Shown: positions 7,873 to 16,365, numbered from the stretch's first letter. The stretch: 44,697 nt of DNA from Lysinibacillus sp. ZYM-1 (GCF_001308875.1 NZ_KQ465137.1:1-44697), one strand, 5' to 3'. Translations and numbers: made by a program. The notes: generated by a model not told the origin, from the sequence alone.

Positions 7873-9381
7873 ATGAAAATAGAAAGGTCGTCAGAATGGC
7901 AAGAAGGTTTTATCAGTCGCGTAAATCATCTTGAAAAATGGCATAGCTGGTCCTTATATAAGATGAACTATGATATTGTAAAAATGAAATTAATCCCTGA
8001 TTTTACAGGACTACAGGCTACAAATTATTTACCAAATTTAAAGCCTCTTGCGCATCAGCTAGATGCAGCTGAAACAGTCATTGAACGCATGAATGGTAAA
8101 GCCATACTCGCCGATGAAGTAGGTCTTGGTAAAACGATTGAAGCGGGCTTGATTTTAAAGGAATATCTTTTACGAGGTCTTGTAAAAAGGGCGTTAATAT
8201 TAGCACCAGCCTCTCTTATCAATCAGTGGATCGAAGAGTTAAATATAAAATTTCATATACCTGCTATTGCTTATAAAAAAAATTGTCCGATAGAGCGCTA
8301 TGATGTATTGATCATGAGTATGGATACGGCAAAAAAGAGTCCACATAGGGAGCGTATTTATGAGCAGGATTACGACATGATTATTATTGATGAGGCCCAT
8401 AAATTAAAAAATAATAAAACACAAATTTATGAGTTTGTACAAGGACTCAAGAAAAAGTTTTGCTTATTACTAACAGCCACTCCTATACAAAATGATGTTT
8501 TCGAATTGTATTATTTAATCTCCTTATTAAAACCAGGACATCTAGGGAACTATGATACCTTCCAATCAGCTTTTTCAGCAAGTAAGCATCATTTAGAGCA
8601 TAATGATTATTTGAAAGAATTGGTAAATCAGGTGATGGTGAGGAATCGGAGAGAAGATACAGGTATCGAATGGACAAATCGTTGCGTTCAAATTGTGCCG
8701 ATTACATTTACGGCGGAGGAAAGAGAAGTTTACGATATGATAGGATCCCTTGAAAATACAGGGTCATTTGCATTAATTACCTTACAAAAGGAAATGTGTA
8801 GTAGCAAGGAAGCCACAGCATTAACGCTAACAAATATGCTAGATGAGCATGGACAATCACAAGAAATTGAAGCCATTTTAGCAAAATTAATGACCTTAGA
8901 AGTGAATTCTAAGGCAGAAAAGGCGCTTGAAATCGTTGAACAGGCGAAGGATAAGGTTATTATTTTTACAGAATATCGGGCTACTCAAATTTATTTACAA
9001 TGGTACTTACATTCTAAAGGTATAACGAGTGTGCTGTTTAACGGTAAGTTTAATAAAAGTAAACGAGATTATATGAAGCACTTATTCAAAGAAAGGGCAC
9101 AAGTACTCATCGCCACAGAGGCTGGTGGAGAGGGGATAAACCTTCAATTTTGTCATCATGTAATCAATTATGATTTACCATGGAATCCTATGAAGCTAGA
9201 GCAACGGATTGGACGTGTCCACCGTTTGGGACAAGAGCACGATGTTCACATATATAATCTTGCTATTGAAAATACCATTGAAGAAAAAATCTTAGCGTTA
9301 CTTCATACAAAAATTGATGTGTTTGAGAAAGTCGTTGGCGATTTAGATGCTATTTTAACAAACTTTAAAGAATCAGTATGA
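7873..9381 (+). CDS. yqhH: SNF2-family helicase-like protein YqhH
   Basis: Superfamily 2 ATPase of about 502 residues. Motif I ADEVGLGKT lies near residues 80-88, DEAH-box IIIDEAHKLKN near 170-180 and motif III LLTATPIQND. In the C-terminal helicase lobe are IFTEYRATQ, TEAGGEGINLQ and motif VI EQRIGRVHRLGQ. This is the RapA/SNF2-like set found in Bacillus YqhH. The ATG at 7873 is preferred because GGGGTGAT lies just upstream. The stop is 16 bases before yqhG, as in other Bacillaceae. Its precise role is not established; a nucleic-acid or RNA polymerase remodelling function is likely. Confidence 0.92.
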   Translation: MKIERSSEWQEGFISRVNHLEKWHSWSLYKMNYDIVKMKLIPDFTGLQATNYLPNLKPLAHQLDAAETVIERMNGKAILADEVGLGKTIEAGLILKEYLLRGLVKRALILAPASLINQWIEELNIKFHIPAIAYKKNCPIERYDVLIMSMDTAKKSPHRERIYEQDYDMIIIDEAHKLKNNKTQIYEFVQGLKKKFCLLLTATPIQNDVFELYYLISLLKPGHLGNYDTFQSAFSASKHHLEHNDYLKELVNQVMVRNRREDTGIEWTNRCVQIVPITFTAEEREVYDMIGSLENTGSFALITLQKEMCSSKEATALTLTNMLDEHGQSQEIEAILAKLMTLEVNSKAEKALEIVEQAKDKVIIFTEYRATQIYLQWYLHSKGITSVLFNGKFNKSKRDYMKHLFKERAQVLIATEAGGEGINLQFCHHVINYDLPWNPMKLEQRIGRVHRLGQEHDVHIYNLAIENTIEEKILALLHTKIDVFEKVVGDLDAILTNFKESV

Positions 9382-9397
9382 GGTAAGGAGAGAAGCT

Positions 9398-10177
9398 ATG
9401 TATCCGCAGCAAGTTCATCAGTATTTAAAGGGATTTTTCGCCGAAAATGAATGCCCTATTATAGGAGAAGAGAATCATTCTTTGACAGTACAGTTAACGG
9501 TAGATATTGATAAAAGGATCATGAATAGACCATTTTATTGGCAATATGTAGAGGCTACTAATAGTGAACCAAACCCAGCTCAGGTGACCTTTATTACAGA
9601 TCAAACAGCTATGGCTGGCAATTTGTTTGGTGAAGTTATTCATTATGGCTCCCCTCGGTTAAATCAGCTATTTCATGCGACAGGAGAACTAGGCGCCTAT
9701 GTCCAACTGTTTGAAAAAGTTGATCATGCAATGGGGCAGGTTATCCTTACACCTTGGCTAGGTGTTAACTTTAAAGTCTCTTATTGCTGTGATCGGACAA
9801 AAGAAATGTTGTATTCATTCGGTATTAATTTATTAACTGGTGTCATCAAGGAGGATTTTCATGAATCTATTTATGCCTCAGATTTTGATACGGTACCAGC
9901 AGATAATGTATTTCATGTGCAATATATTATTAAGCCAGTACGTGCACTTGAAAGATTAAATGCAGCAGTGGAATCAATCATTGAACAGGATGATCATACA
10001 TGGGCCATGGAAGCACAAAAAAGATGGCAACGAGATCAACGAGTCTTAGATTATTTTTATGAGGATGTAGAGGATAAGCCGGAATGTTATGAAATTGAAA
10101 GAAAAGCATTAGAGGAGCAATACGAATCCAAAATTAAAATTGATATTATTAATGGTGGATTATTTTATCTCTTTTAA
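9398..10177 (+). CDS. yqhG: YqhG family protein
   Basis: 259-residue soluble protein recognised as YqhG from its opening MYPQQVHQYLKGFFAENECP, its motif HYGSPRLNQLFHATGELGAY and its place directly behind yqhH with AAGGAGAG before the ATG. No enzymatic motif is visible. Constant pairing with yqhH in spore-forming Bacilli suggests a shared function, which is unknown. In B. subtilis the pair lies beside the glycine cleavage genes; here it does not. Confidence 0.9.
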   Translation: MYPQQVHQYLKGFFAENECPIIGEENHSLTVQLTVDIDKRIMNRPFYWQYVEATNSEPNPAQVTFITDQTAMAGNLFGEVIHYGSPRLNQLFHATGELGAYVQLFEKVDHAMGQVILTPWLGVNFKVSYCCDRTKEMLYSFGINLLTGVIKEDFHESIYASDFDTVPADNVFHVQYIIKPVRALERLNAAVESIIEQDDHTWAMEAQKRWQRDQRVLDYFYEDVEDKPECYEIERKALEEQYESKIKIDIINGGLFYLF

Positions 10178-10179
10178 AT

Positions 10180-10209
10180 AAGGAGCTGTCCATAAAAAGA
10201 CAGCTCCTT
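10180..10209. terminator. Bidirectional terminator between yqhG and arsR-type gene
   Basis: AAGGAGCTGTC (10180-10190) pairs perfectly with GACAGCTCCTT (10199-10209), with an A-rich left flank and TTTT on the right. It serves the converging genes on both strands. Confidence 0.88.
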
Positions 10210-10211
10210 TT

Positions 10212-10532
10212 CTAATTGTCTTCAACAAGGTTTTGTAGCTGAGCCAATTTATTGTCCCAAAATAAATGAAAGTATTGGACCCAATCCTCAATTTCTTTTA
10301 AACGCTCACTATGCAAAGTATATATCTTTTCTCTACCCTTTTTCTGAGCAGAAACAAGCTCAGCCTGTTCTAATATTTTTAAATGCTTCACGACAGCTGT
10401 TCGACTTATCGCAAAATGCTCTGAAATATTAGAGATAGGTCTATCACTGGACGCAAGTAGTTTTAAAACATTTCTTCTTGTAGGATCTGCTATTGCTTGA
10501 AAAACATCATATTTAACTGCTTCTTGGATCAT
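10212..10532 (-). CDS. ArsR family transcriptional repressor
   Basis: 106-residue winged helix-turn-helix protein: VFQAIADPTRRNVLKLL, ISNISEHFAISRTAVVKHLKILEQAELVSAQKKGREKIY. It has no obvious metal-binding cysteines, so it is not a classical metal sensor. It belongs to the ArsR group that partners with AHSA1-domain genes. Its ATG overlaps the stop of the upstream AHSA1 gene (TAATG), so translation is coupled. It probably represses its own operon through the palindrome at 10976-11027. Confidence 0.92.
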   Translation of the reverse strand: MIQEAVKYDVFQAIADPTRRNVLKLLASSDRPISNISEHFAISRTAVVKHLKILEQAELVSAQKKGREKIYTLHSERLKEIEDWVQYFHLFWDNKLAQLQNLVEDN

Positions 10533-10954
10533 TAGGCTTCTGCAATTTCTTTTAATTTATGATGGATAATCATTGTCCAGCCTCCATCCATTTTTGTGCG
10601 AATGGCTTCAGTGGCAGCGTTTGCTTTTGGAATAATATGTGAAGCTTTCTTCCATCCACCGTGTGTTAATGTAAATTCTGTTTGTTCTCCGACTTCTTTT
10701 AGTTCAAAAGTAACGAACCAATCATCCTGATCCCATGCAAATCGTAGAAAATGCGGTGCATCTACACGTTCTACTTTACAGGGTGAAGGACCAAATGGTG
10801 ATTGAATAGTGAATTCATGTCCTTCAATAGGCAGAAAATCATTGGGCATAAACCAAGAAGCAATTTTTTCAGCCGTTGCTACTGTGTCCCATACTTTTTC
10901 GATAGGTGCATTCAATGTAATTGTTTTGACAATATCCTGTAATTTTTCAGTCAT
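10532..10954 (-). CDS. SRPBCC/AHSA1 domain protein
   Basis: 140-residue single-domain protein of the START/AHSA1 fold. It has the characteristic opening ITLNAPIEKVWDTVATAEKIASWFMP, a middle strand FELKEVGEQTEFTLTHGGW and the C-terminal helix ending WTMIIHHKLKEIAE. Such proteins bind a hydrophobic ligand in a closed cavity. It is the first gene of the two-gene operon with the ArsR repressor and has AAGGAG 6 bases before the ATG. The ligand is unknown; it may inactivate or sense the compound that relieves the repressor. Confidence 0.9.
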   Translation of the reverse strand: MTEKLQDIVKTITLNAPIEKVWDTVATAEKIASWFMPNDFLPIEGHEFTIQSPFGPSPCKVERVDAPHFLRFAWDQDDWFVTFELKEVGEQTEFTLTHGGWKKASHIIPKANAATEAIRTKMDGGWTMIIHHKLKEIAEA

Positions 10955-10975
10955 GTTTAATTCTCCTTTGTAGAT

Positions 10976-11029
10976 GACATATAACCATTAGGTGTTATGA
11001 ATATATAACACCTAATGGTTATATGTCAA
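10976..11029 (-). promoter_or_regulatory. Perfect 23-bp palindrome over the AHSA1-arsR promoter
   Basis: Left arm 10976-10998 and right arm 11005-11027 are perfect inverted copies separated by 6 bases. On the minus strand a -35 TTGACA lies at 11029-11024 and a -10 TATATT at 11005-11000 (18-base spacer), so the right arm fills the spacer. It has no T-run, so it is an operator and not a terminator. The natural ligand protein is the ArsR repressor of this operon. Confidence 0.8.
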
Positions 11030-11119
11030 TGTGAAAGAAAAAAATTAGTACCTTTCTGAAGGGCGATGCGTATGCTACAATTATTTTTATAATTTTCTGA
11101 CAGGAAGTGAGGGAGAGCT

Positions 11120-11758
11120 ATGGTGAACATCTCTGTTTTCTTAGTTATGTGCATTTTACTTATAATATTACCTGGTCCAGATACAGCAATCGCAACAAAA
11201 AACACCTTGACTGTAAATAGAAAAGGAGGCTTGCAGACTATCTTAGGTTCTTGCTGTGGTTTATTGATTCATACATGTGCAGCGGTAATTGGGCTTTCTG
11301 CCATTATTGTGAAATCAGCCTATATATTTGCCATTTTAAAGTATATTGGTGCCGTTTACTTATGTTATTTAGGTATCAAAACATTGTGGACATTACGTTC
11401 AATTCGCACACAATCACCCGTAGTGCAGGATGAAGTTAATATGGATCATAAATACTCCCACCAATCTTGCTTTAAGCAAGGGTTTCTCACAAATGTAACC
11501 AATCCGAAGGTTGCGGTGTTTTTCCTAACATTTCTTCCTCAATTTGTGGATGGAACGAGTGGAACATTTCTACCGTTTCTAGTAATGGGATTAATTTATA
11601 CAGCTTTAACGGTGTTATGGTTTGTATTCTATGTATATCTGTTAGATCGCATTAGTGCATTTATGAAAAGGCCAGCTACTAAGGCAGTAGTTGAAGGTTT
11701 GACTGGTGCGGTGTTAATTGGTTTTGGCATTAAATTAGCATTGGAAAAGGCACACTAA
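11120..11758 (+). CDS. LysE/RhtB family exporter
   Basis: 212-residue membrane protein with six hydrophobic segments and the family motif ILPGPDTAI (residues 17-24, PGPD at 18-21). There is a charged cytoplasmic loop and then FLTNVTNPKVAVFFLTFLPQF, the conserved second half of the family. It is expected to export amino acids or related small metabolites by proton antiport. It is a single gene with GGGAG before the ATG and its own terminator. The promoter may be the weak TTTCTG-N17-TACAAT near 11052-11080, just beyond the ArsR palindrome. Confidence 0.9.
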   Translation: MVNISVFLVMCILLIILPGPDTAIATKNTLTVNRKGGLQTILGSCCGLLIHTCAAVIGLSAIIVKSAYIFAILKYIGAVYLCYLGIKTLWTLRSIRTQSPVVQDEVNMDHKYSHQSCFKQGFLTNVTNPKVAVFFLTFLPQFVDGTSGTFLPFLVMGLIYTALTVLWFVFYVYLLDRISAFMKRPATKAVVEGLTGAVLIGFGIKLALEKAH

Positions 11759-11761
11759 TGT

Positions 11762-11814
11762 AAAATACACCACTATTTTTAGACATAAAATCTAATCATA
11801 GTCGGTGTATTTTT
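11762..11814 (+). terminator. Terminator after the LysE gene
   Basis: AAAATACACC-ACTAT pairs with ATAG-T-CGGTGTATTTT (one bulge) and ends in a T-run. Confidence 0.8.
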
Positions 11815-12117
11815 ATGGCTAAATAGATGATGAAACTAACACGTTGCAATACTTCAGTCAGAGAGGAAATCGAACCTTCTCATGACTAAATAGCTGTCTA
11901 TTTGATTAGAAGTAGAAATGTTTTCATTCAAGAATCCCGTCCTTTTTTGCATCTCCTTCTTATAGTTTTACATGGAGATTTTAGCAAATAACAGCTATAG
12001 GATGCAGTTGTACTATTTTTTAGTAGAAGGATTAGCAGAGATGAAGCAGAATTTATTACTATAAGCGAACCTTTCTGAAATTTTCATAACAAAATAGAAT
12101 AAATGAGGAAGATGTTT
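11815..12117. other. Intergenic region, no gene seen
   Basis: About 300 bases between the LysE terminator and the LysR gene. No reading frame with a ribosome binding site, no strong hairpin and no repeat was recognised. It presumably holds the LysR gene promoter. Confidence 0.6.
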
Positions 12118-13002
12118 ATGGAATTACGAGATTTAAAGGCATTTATGGCTGTTGTTGAACATGGTAGCTTTACGAAAGCTGCAAATGAATCATTTGTATC
12201 TCAGCCTTCATTAAGCAAAAGCATAAAAAAATTAGAAGATACATTGCACGTTGAATTATTGAACAGATCTACACGCAATGTAGAACTAACAGATGCAGGC
12301 AGTATCGTCTTTAAACAAGGACAAAAGATTATGCGTTCTGTTCAAGATTTGCACATTTTACTAGACGATTTATTAAATATAAAAACAGGTTCAATCAAGT
12401 TAGGGATTCCGCCTTTAATCGGTACATTATTTTTTCCGAAAATTGCTAGGGAATTTCATCAACAATATCCTGAAGTACATTTAGATCTTGTTGAACGAGG
12501 TGCGAAAATGGTGGGTACGTTAGTAGAAAACGGTGATGTTGACATGGGTATTGTCGTATTGCCCACGGATGAAAAGAAGTTTTCAGTTCAGCCATTTGTA
12601 GAGGATCAATTTTATGTATTTATGAATGAATTACACCCATTTGCTCAGTTCAACGAAATAGAATTGCAGGATTTAAAAAACGAAACCTTTATTATCTTTG
12701 CTGAGGAGTTTACTTTACATGATTATGTCATTAAATCTTGTAAAAGTGTTGGATTTTCACCAAATATAGGCTACAAAAGTTCACAATGGGATTTGATTGT
12801 TGAACTGGTATCTTCAAATTTAGGGGTGACGCTGCTACCATATTCCATTGCAGCTAAACAAACAAATAATAATGTCAAAATTATTCCTCTAGCTAATTTT
12901 GATATGCCATGGCGTTTGGGAATTATCACAAAGAAAAATACATATCAATCGTATGCCTTAAAGCAGTTACTTAAAACGATACGTAAGTATGAAGAGTGGT
13001 GA
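12118..13002 (+). CDS. LysR family transcriptional regulator
   Basis: 294-residue LysR protein. The N-terminal winged helix is MELRDLKAFMAVVEHGSFTK then QPSLSKSIKKLEDTL and LTDAG. The effector-binding domain follows (KLGIPPLIGTLFFPKIA). I chose ATG 12118 because GAGGAAG lies 6-7 bases before it; an ATG at 12103 has no site. It lies immediately upstream of scoAB in the same direction. An inverted repeat directly after its stop has the LysR T-N11-A form, so it probably activates scoAB. Confidence 0.92.
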   Translation: MELRDLKAFMAVVEHGSFTKAANESFVSQPSLSKSIKKLEDTLHVELLNRSTRNVELTDAGSIVFKQGQKIMRSVQDLHILLDDLLNIKTGSIKLGIPPLIGTLFFPKIAREFHQQYPEVHLDLVERGAKMVGTLVENGDVDMGIVVLPTDEKKFSVQPFVEDQFYVFMNELHPFAQFNEIELQDLKNETFIIFAEEFTLHDYVIKSCKSVGFSPNIGYKSSQWDLIVELVSSNLGVTLLPYSIAAKQTNNNVKIIPLANFDMPWRLGIITKKNTYQSYALKQLLKTIRKYEEW

Positions 13003-13003
13003 T

Positions 13004-13072
13004 TTATTCCATTTTGGAATAAGTGATATTCGAATTAATTCCTTTACTTGTAAAATGTTAATGATGTAGAAT
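13004..13072 (+). promoter_or_regulatory. LysR-type operator and promoter of scoAB
   Basis: TTATTCC (13004-13010), ATTTT, GGAATAA (13016-13022) is a perfect inverted repeat containing T-N11-A. A promoter TTTACT (13043-13048), 18-base spacer, TAGAAT (13067-13072) follows. The operator centre would lie about 66 bases before transcription start, the usual place for a LysR recognition site. Confidence 0.6.
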
Positions 13073-13109
13073 TTTTCTTAATAAACGAGCAATTTTAGGG
13101 GGTTTCGAG

Positions 13110-13817
13110 ATGAACGATGGGAAAGTATGGAATTCATTTGAAGAGGCAGTTGCTGATATTAAGGATGGGGATACGCTAGCGGTAGGAGGCTTTGGGTTAT
13201 GTGGTATACCTGAAAAGTCTATTGCAGCGTTAGTACAAAAGGGTACAAACGATTTAACTGTTGTTAGTAATAACTGCGGTGTAGATGACTGGGGATTAGG
13301 CTTGCTATTAGCAAATAAGCAGATAAAAAAAATGGTTGCTTCCTATGTGGGCGAGAATAAAATTTTTGAGCAGCAATTTTTAAGTGGTGAGCTAGAGGTA
13401 GAGTTAACACCTCAAGGAACACTTGCTGAGCGTCTACGTGCAGGTGGAGCAGGAATCCCAGGTTTTTATACAGCTACAGGGGTTGGAACACCAATTGCTG
13501 AAGGCAAAGAAGTAAAGACTTTTGATGGGAAAGACTATATCTTAGAAGAAGGAATTGCTGCTGATTTTGCACTTGTTAAAGCATGGAAGGCAGATAAGCT
13601 AGGAAATTTAGTATACAGAAAAACTTCACGTAACTTTAATCCATTAGCTGCAATGGCAGGTAAAATTACCATTGCTGAGGTTGAAGAAATTGTAGAAGTT
13701 GGCGAGTTAGACCCAGATCATATCCATACACCAGGGGTTTTCATACAACGTGTTTTATTGGGTGGAAATTATGAGAAGCGTATCGAGCGTTTGACGGTGA
13801 AAAAGGGGGAAGCGTGA
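13110..13817 (+). CDS. scoA: 3-oxoacid CoA-transferase subunit A
   Basis: 235-residue alpha subunit of succinyl-CoA:3-ketoacid CoA-transferase. It has the glycine-rich CoA-binding stretch [12 protein letters not shown] (24-35), [15 protein letters not shown] and [16 protein letters not shown]. With ScoB it moves CoA from succinyl-CoA to acetoacetate, linking ketone or polyhydroxybutyrate breakdown to the TCA cycle. The ribosome binding site is an unusual GGGGG (13098-13102). The stop overlaps the ScoB start (TGATG). Confidence 0.95.
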   Translation: MNDGKVWNSFEEAVADIKDGDTLAVGGFGLCGIPEKSIAALVQKGTNDLTVVSNNCGVDDWGLGLLLANKQIKKMVASYVGENKIFEQQFLSGELEVELTPQGTLAERLRAGGAGIPGFYTATGVGTPIAEGKEVKTFDGKDYILEEGIAADFALVKAWKADKLGNLVYRKTSRNFNPLAAMAGKITIAEVEEIVEVGELDPDHIHTPGVFIQRVLLGGNYEKRIERLTVKKGEA

Positions 13818-14458
13818 TGGCTGATACAAGACAAAGAATCGTAAATAGAGCGGTAAAAGAAATCCAAAATGGCATGAATGTAAATTTAGGTATTGGCATT
13901 CCGACACTAGTTGCTAATGCTATTCCAGCTGATTATGAAGTACTTTTACAATCAGAGAACGGATTACTTGGTATTGGTCCTTATCCAGTTGAGGGAGATG
14001 TAGACCCCGATTTAATCAATGCTGGAAAGGAAACGGTAACGGCTATGCCAGGTGCTTCCTTCTTCGATAGTGCAGAATCATTTGCCATGATTCGTGGTGG
14101 CCATATTGACCTTGCCATTTTAGGTGGTATGGAAGTATCTGAGAACGGGGATCTTGCAAATTGGATGATTCCAGGGAAAATGGTCAAAGGCATGGGTGGC
14201 GCCATGGACCTTGTTGTAGGAGCGAAAAGAGTCATCGTTGTCATGGAGCATGTTAATAAAAATGGCGAATCCAAAATAAAAAAGCAATGCGAGCTTCCAT
14301 TAACAGGTAAAGGCGTTGTACACCGATTAATTACAGACCTAGCTGTATTTGATTTTACTGAAAAAGGGATGCAGCTTATAGAATTAGCAGATGGTGTCAC
14401 TTTAGAAGAAGTTAAAATGAAGACTGCAGCTTCATTTAGTGTAGCTTTAGTACAATAA
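13817..14458 (+). CDS. scoB: 3-oxoacid CoA-transferase subunit B
   Basis: 213-residue beta subunit. The family I catalytic glutamate is E47 in [13 protein letters not shown], and [20 protein letters not shown] sequence follows ([16 protein letters not shown]). The ATG at 13817 shares a base with the ScoA stop, which implies translational coupling; a GTG one codon earlier is possible. The two subunits together are normal in length for the bacterial split enzyme. A perfect 8-bp hairpin (CTATTGTA/TACAATAG, 14485-14506) lies behind it but has no T-run, so transcription may continue into the glyoxalase gene. Confidence 0.95.
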   Translation: MADTRQRIVNRAVKEIQNGMNVNLGIGIPTLVANAIPADYEVLLQSENGLLGIGPYPVEGDVDPDLINAGKETVTAMPGASFFDSAESFAMIRGGHIDLAILGGMEVSENGDLANWMIPGKMVKGMGGAMDLVVGAKRVIVVMEHVNKNGESKIKKQCELPLTGKGVVHRLITDLAVFDFTEKGMQLIELADGVTLEEVKMKTAASFSVALVQ

Positions 14459-14527
14459 TTTAAGACCTAGGACTGTTCCCAGAGCTATTGTATCATCCTA
14501 CAATAGTTTAAAAAGGGAGAATTCAAG

Positions 14528-14941
14528 ATGGAACAACAATGGACAAATGAATTAGCTGTTGCACAGGTCAGAGTAGCGAGGCCAACAGATCAATTAAAGG
14601 AAATTGAACAATTTTATTGTGAGGGCATTGGATTAAAGAAAATAGGCTCTTTTTCAGGACATCGTGGCTACGATGGAATAATGATTGGTCTTCCGAATGC
14701 AAACTATCATTTGGAGTTTACAGAACATGTTGAAGGAAGTCCTTGTCCTGCTCCAAGTAAGGACAATCTTTTAGTACTCTATATTCCAAACATAGAAATG
14801 ATTCGTAATATTGCCAAACGCCTGTTACATATGGGTTACCCTGAAGTGGAACCTGAAAATCCATATTGGAGACAGAAGGGTATCACCATTGAGGATCCTG
14901 ACGGCTGGCGCATTGTATTAATGAATACAGAAGGCATTTAG
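14528..14941 (+). CDS. VOC (glyoxalase/bleomycin resistance) family protein
   Basis: 137-residue protein with the paired beta-alpha-beta-beta-beta pattern of the vicinal oxygen chelate fold: VAQVRVARPTDQLKEIEQFY at the start, LEFTEH in the middle and the closing ITIEDPDGWRIVLMN. Potential metal ligands are the His near residue 74 (YHLEFTEH) and the Glu/Asp of EDPDG. GGGAGA precedes the ATG. Substrate unknown; it may share a transcript with scoAB. Confidence 0.85.
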   Translation: MEQQWTNELAVAQVRVARPTDQLKEIEQFYCEGIGLKKIGSFSGHRGYDGIMIGLPNANYHLEFTEHVEGSPCPAPSKDNLLVLYIPNIEMIRNIAKRLLHMGYPEVEPENPYWRQKGITIEDPDGWRIVLMNTEGI

Positions 14942-14955
14942 ATAAAGGAAAGAAT

Positions 14956-14988
14956 ACACGAGCTACGACTGTAGTCTCGTGTTTTTTT
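14956..14988 (+). terminator. Terminator after the VOC gene
   Basis: ACACGAGCTAC pairs with GTAG-T-CTCGTGT around a 4-base loop, followed by seven T. Confidence 0.9.
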
Positions 14989-15036
14989 GAAACAATAAAT
15001 ACCCTATGTGGTATAATTCGCAAAGGGGGAATACAA

Positions 15037-15366
15037 ATGCAACGAATAAGAACTTTAGACGGTTGGAGAGATATCCTAGAACAATCCTGCGAAAAACCTT
15101 GCCTTGTCTTAAAAATTAGCATGACATGTCTAAGTAGTATTTCGGCTTTAAAAGAGGTAAAGTTATTCGTAACAGAATTACCTAAATATCTTGTCATTGT
15201 GCAAAAGGAAAGAGAGGTTTCCGACGCTATAGCGCGTGATCTTCGGGTAAAACACGAATCACCCCAATTATTAATTTTGCGGGATGGTAAAGGAATTTGG
15301 CAAGCAACACACTACAAGATAAAACAGCCTCTTTTAGCGGAGGGACTAAAGCAGTATGTAAGATGA
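15037..15366 (+). CDS. ytxJ: YtxJ/BrxC-type monothiol bacilliredoxin
   Basis: 109-residue thioredoxin-fold protein. It matches YtxJ in LVLKISMTCLSS, YLVIVQKEREVSDAIARDL, VKHESPQLLILRDG and the closing ATHYKI. The usual active site TCPIS reads TCLSS here, with the cysteine (C31) kept and the proline lost. It is expected to reduce bacillithiolated proteins, which implies that the organism makes bacillithiol. AAAGGGGG stands before the ATG. C18 and C22 are additional cysteines not usual in the family motif. Confidence 0.88.
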   Translation: MQRIRTLDGWRDILEQSCEKPCLVLKISMTCLSSISALKEVKLFVTELPKYLVIVQKEREVSDAIARDLRVKHESPQLLILRDGKGIWQATHYKIKQPLLAEGLKQYVR

Positions 15367-15374
15367 AGAATATA

Positions 15375-15415
15375 AAAAAGATACCCCGATATACTTTGTG
15401 GGGTATCTATCGTTT
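15375..15415. terminator. Bidirectional terminator between ytxJ and lipoprotein gene
   Basis: GATACCCC pairs with GGGGTATC. It has an A-rich left flank and a weak T-rich right flank (CTATCGTTTT). Confidence 0.75.
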
Positions 15416-15422
15416 TAAATGA

Positions 15423-15884
15423 TTAATCCTCTAAAGCTTCACCTTCATGATAGTTGGTAGCAGTTGATTCAATATCAACCTGTAGATAATTGGCCCAATC
15501 TACTTTATGATAATCCTCTTCACTAAAATAAATATTCAATACCTCTGTCATCGTTTTATCTCCATCAGGCTCAGTGAGCGGAGCATACCAGGTAATAGCG
15601 GGTGTCTTCACACCTTTCAGCTTCGACAATTCAGCAAAAATTTTAGTGGAATCTTTTAGCATCTGACTTTTCGAACCCTCTGTCACATCCGTGTCTTGAA
15701 TCGATATCGTAACAACACCTTTGGATTCTTCAACAGTGAATTCATTCTTAACAATTGCTCCTACAATATCTTCAACGGAAGTATTTTGATCTACCGCTAC
15801 TTCTTTGGGATCCTCATTCTTGCCGCAAGCTGTTAATAGTAGTGAAGCAAATACCATGAGATAAATTAACTTTTTCAATATCAT
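15423..15884 (-). CDS. Small lipoprotein of unknown function
   Basis: About 151-153 residues. A lipoprotein signal peptide (LKKLIYLMVFASLLLTAC) ends at the lipobox LTAC, with the cysteine as first mature residue. The mature domain is acidic and mixed alpha/beta and has no motif that I recognise. GGGAGG lies 2 bases before ATG 15884 but 8 bases before an in-frame TTG at 15878, so TTG may be the true start. It is membrane-anchored outside the cell. Confidence 0.8.
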   Translation of the reverse strand: MILKKLIYLMVFASLLLTACGKNEDPKEVAVDQNTSVEDIVGAIVKNEFTVEESKGVVTISIQDTDVTEGSKSQMLKDSTKIFAELSKLKGVKTPAITWYAPLTEPDGDKTMTEVLNIYFSEEDYHKVDWANYLQVDIESTATNYHEGEALED

Positions 15885-15914
15885 AACCTCCCTTGTTACT
15901 CCATATATGCGCAA

Positions 15915-16145
15915 AATGGAAGGGAATTATACAGAAAAGAAAAAGATTGTATGCAATTTTTTAAACTTAGATTTCAAAACGTAAAATAAAGAACTAAATT
16001 TTAAAGGAGATGGTCATGTCCTCTTGAGGAACTTATAAGGAATAGGGTGAATTTTCAAGTTAAAGATACAAAAGGAACTTATTATTTTAGAATATAACAA
16101 TTAATGAAACTTGGGGGAGATTTGGTATTAAAATTGTTTTAGCAT
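15915..16145. other. Intergenic region before the structured element
   Basis: About 230 bases upstream of the lipoprotein gene on the minus strand. No convincing gene was found. It should contain the lipoprotein promoter. The segment 16085-16145, just beyond the terminator at 16146, may belong to the structured element that follows. Confidence 0.5.
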
Positions 16146-16365
16146 AAAAAAGCACCTCAACCAAGTTGGTTAAGGTGCTGTATAGGTAATGTAATGTAAA
16201 AAGCCGCGTATGCCGTAGTTATTATAGAAAGTTTTAAACCACCACTCCTCAAAGTGGGTGTTCGCAGAAGTTTTCCTGCTTATCCTCATGCACCGAAGTG
16301 TGAGACCCGTCATTCCAACTCCAATAATAAAACTCCCTTTTACAGCTTAAAGGTTAAAACTTAAT
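16146..16365 (-). ncRNA. Candidate structured RNA of unknown family
   Basis: On the minus strand a -10 TATAAT (16371-16366) is followed by about 210 bases of well-paired sequence and a terminator (AGCACCT-AACC stem, then six T at 16151-16146). The RNA begins AAGUUUUAACC, which pairs with GGUUUAAAACUU near 16230-16241. Inside are CUCA-CAC-UUCG-GUG-UGAG with a C(UUCG)G tetraloop, a GCAG/CUGC hairpin and a CCACU/AGUGG hairpin, which GGGU/ACCC could close into a multiloop. UUCG occurs only in this orientation. The -35 is weak. A 47-residue frame (16313-16170) also exists within it. I do not recognise the family; a dispersed element is an alternative. Confidence 0.45.

Noticed and set aside
10976..11027. 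The long palindrome as a transcription terminator or transposon end
   Set aside because: It has no T-run on either side, no transposase is near, and a promoter lies within it.
13981..14400. 139-residue minus-strand frame within scoB
   Set aside because: It is the antisense shadow of a well-supported gene with an intact catalytic motif.
14485..14506. Perfect 8-bp hairpin between scoB and the VOC gene as a terminator
   Set aside because: No T-run follows; it may be an mRNA-processing or stability element instead.
16146..16365. The structured element as a 6S RNA, RNase P RNA, SRP RNA or known riboswitch
   Set aside because: I could not match any conserved core of these families (no K-turn, no ACAGNA of RNase P, no SRP tetraloop domain); the identity is left open.
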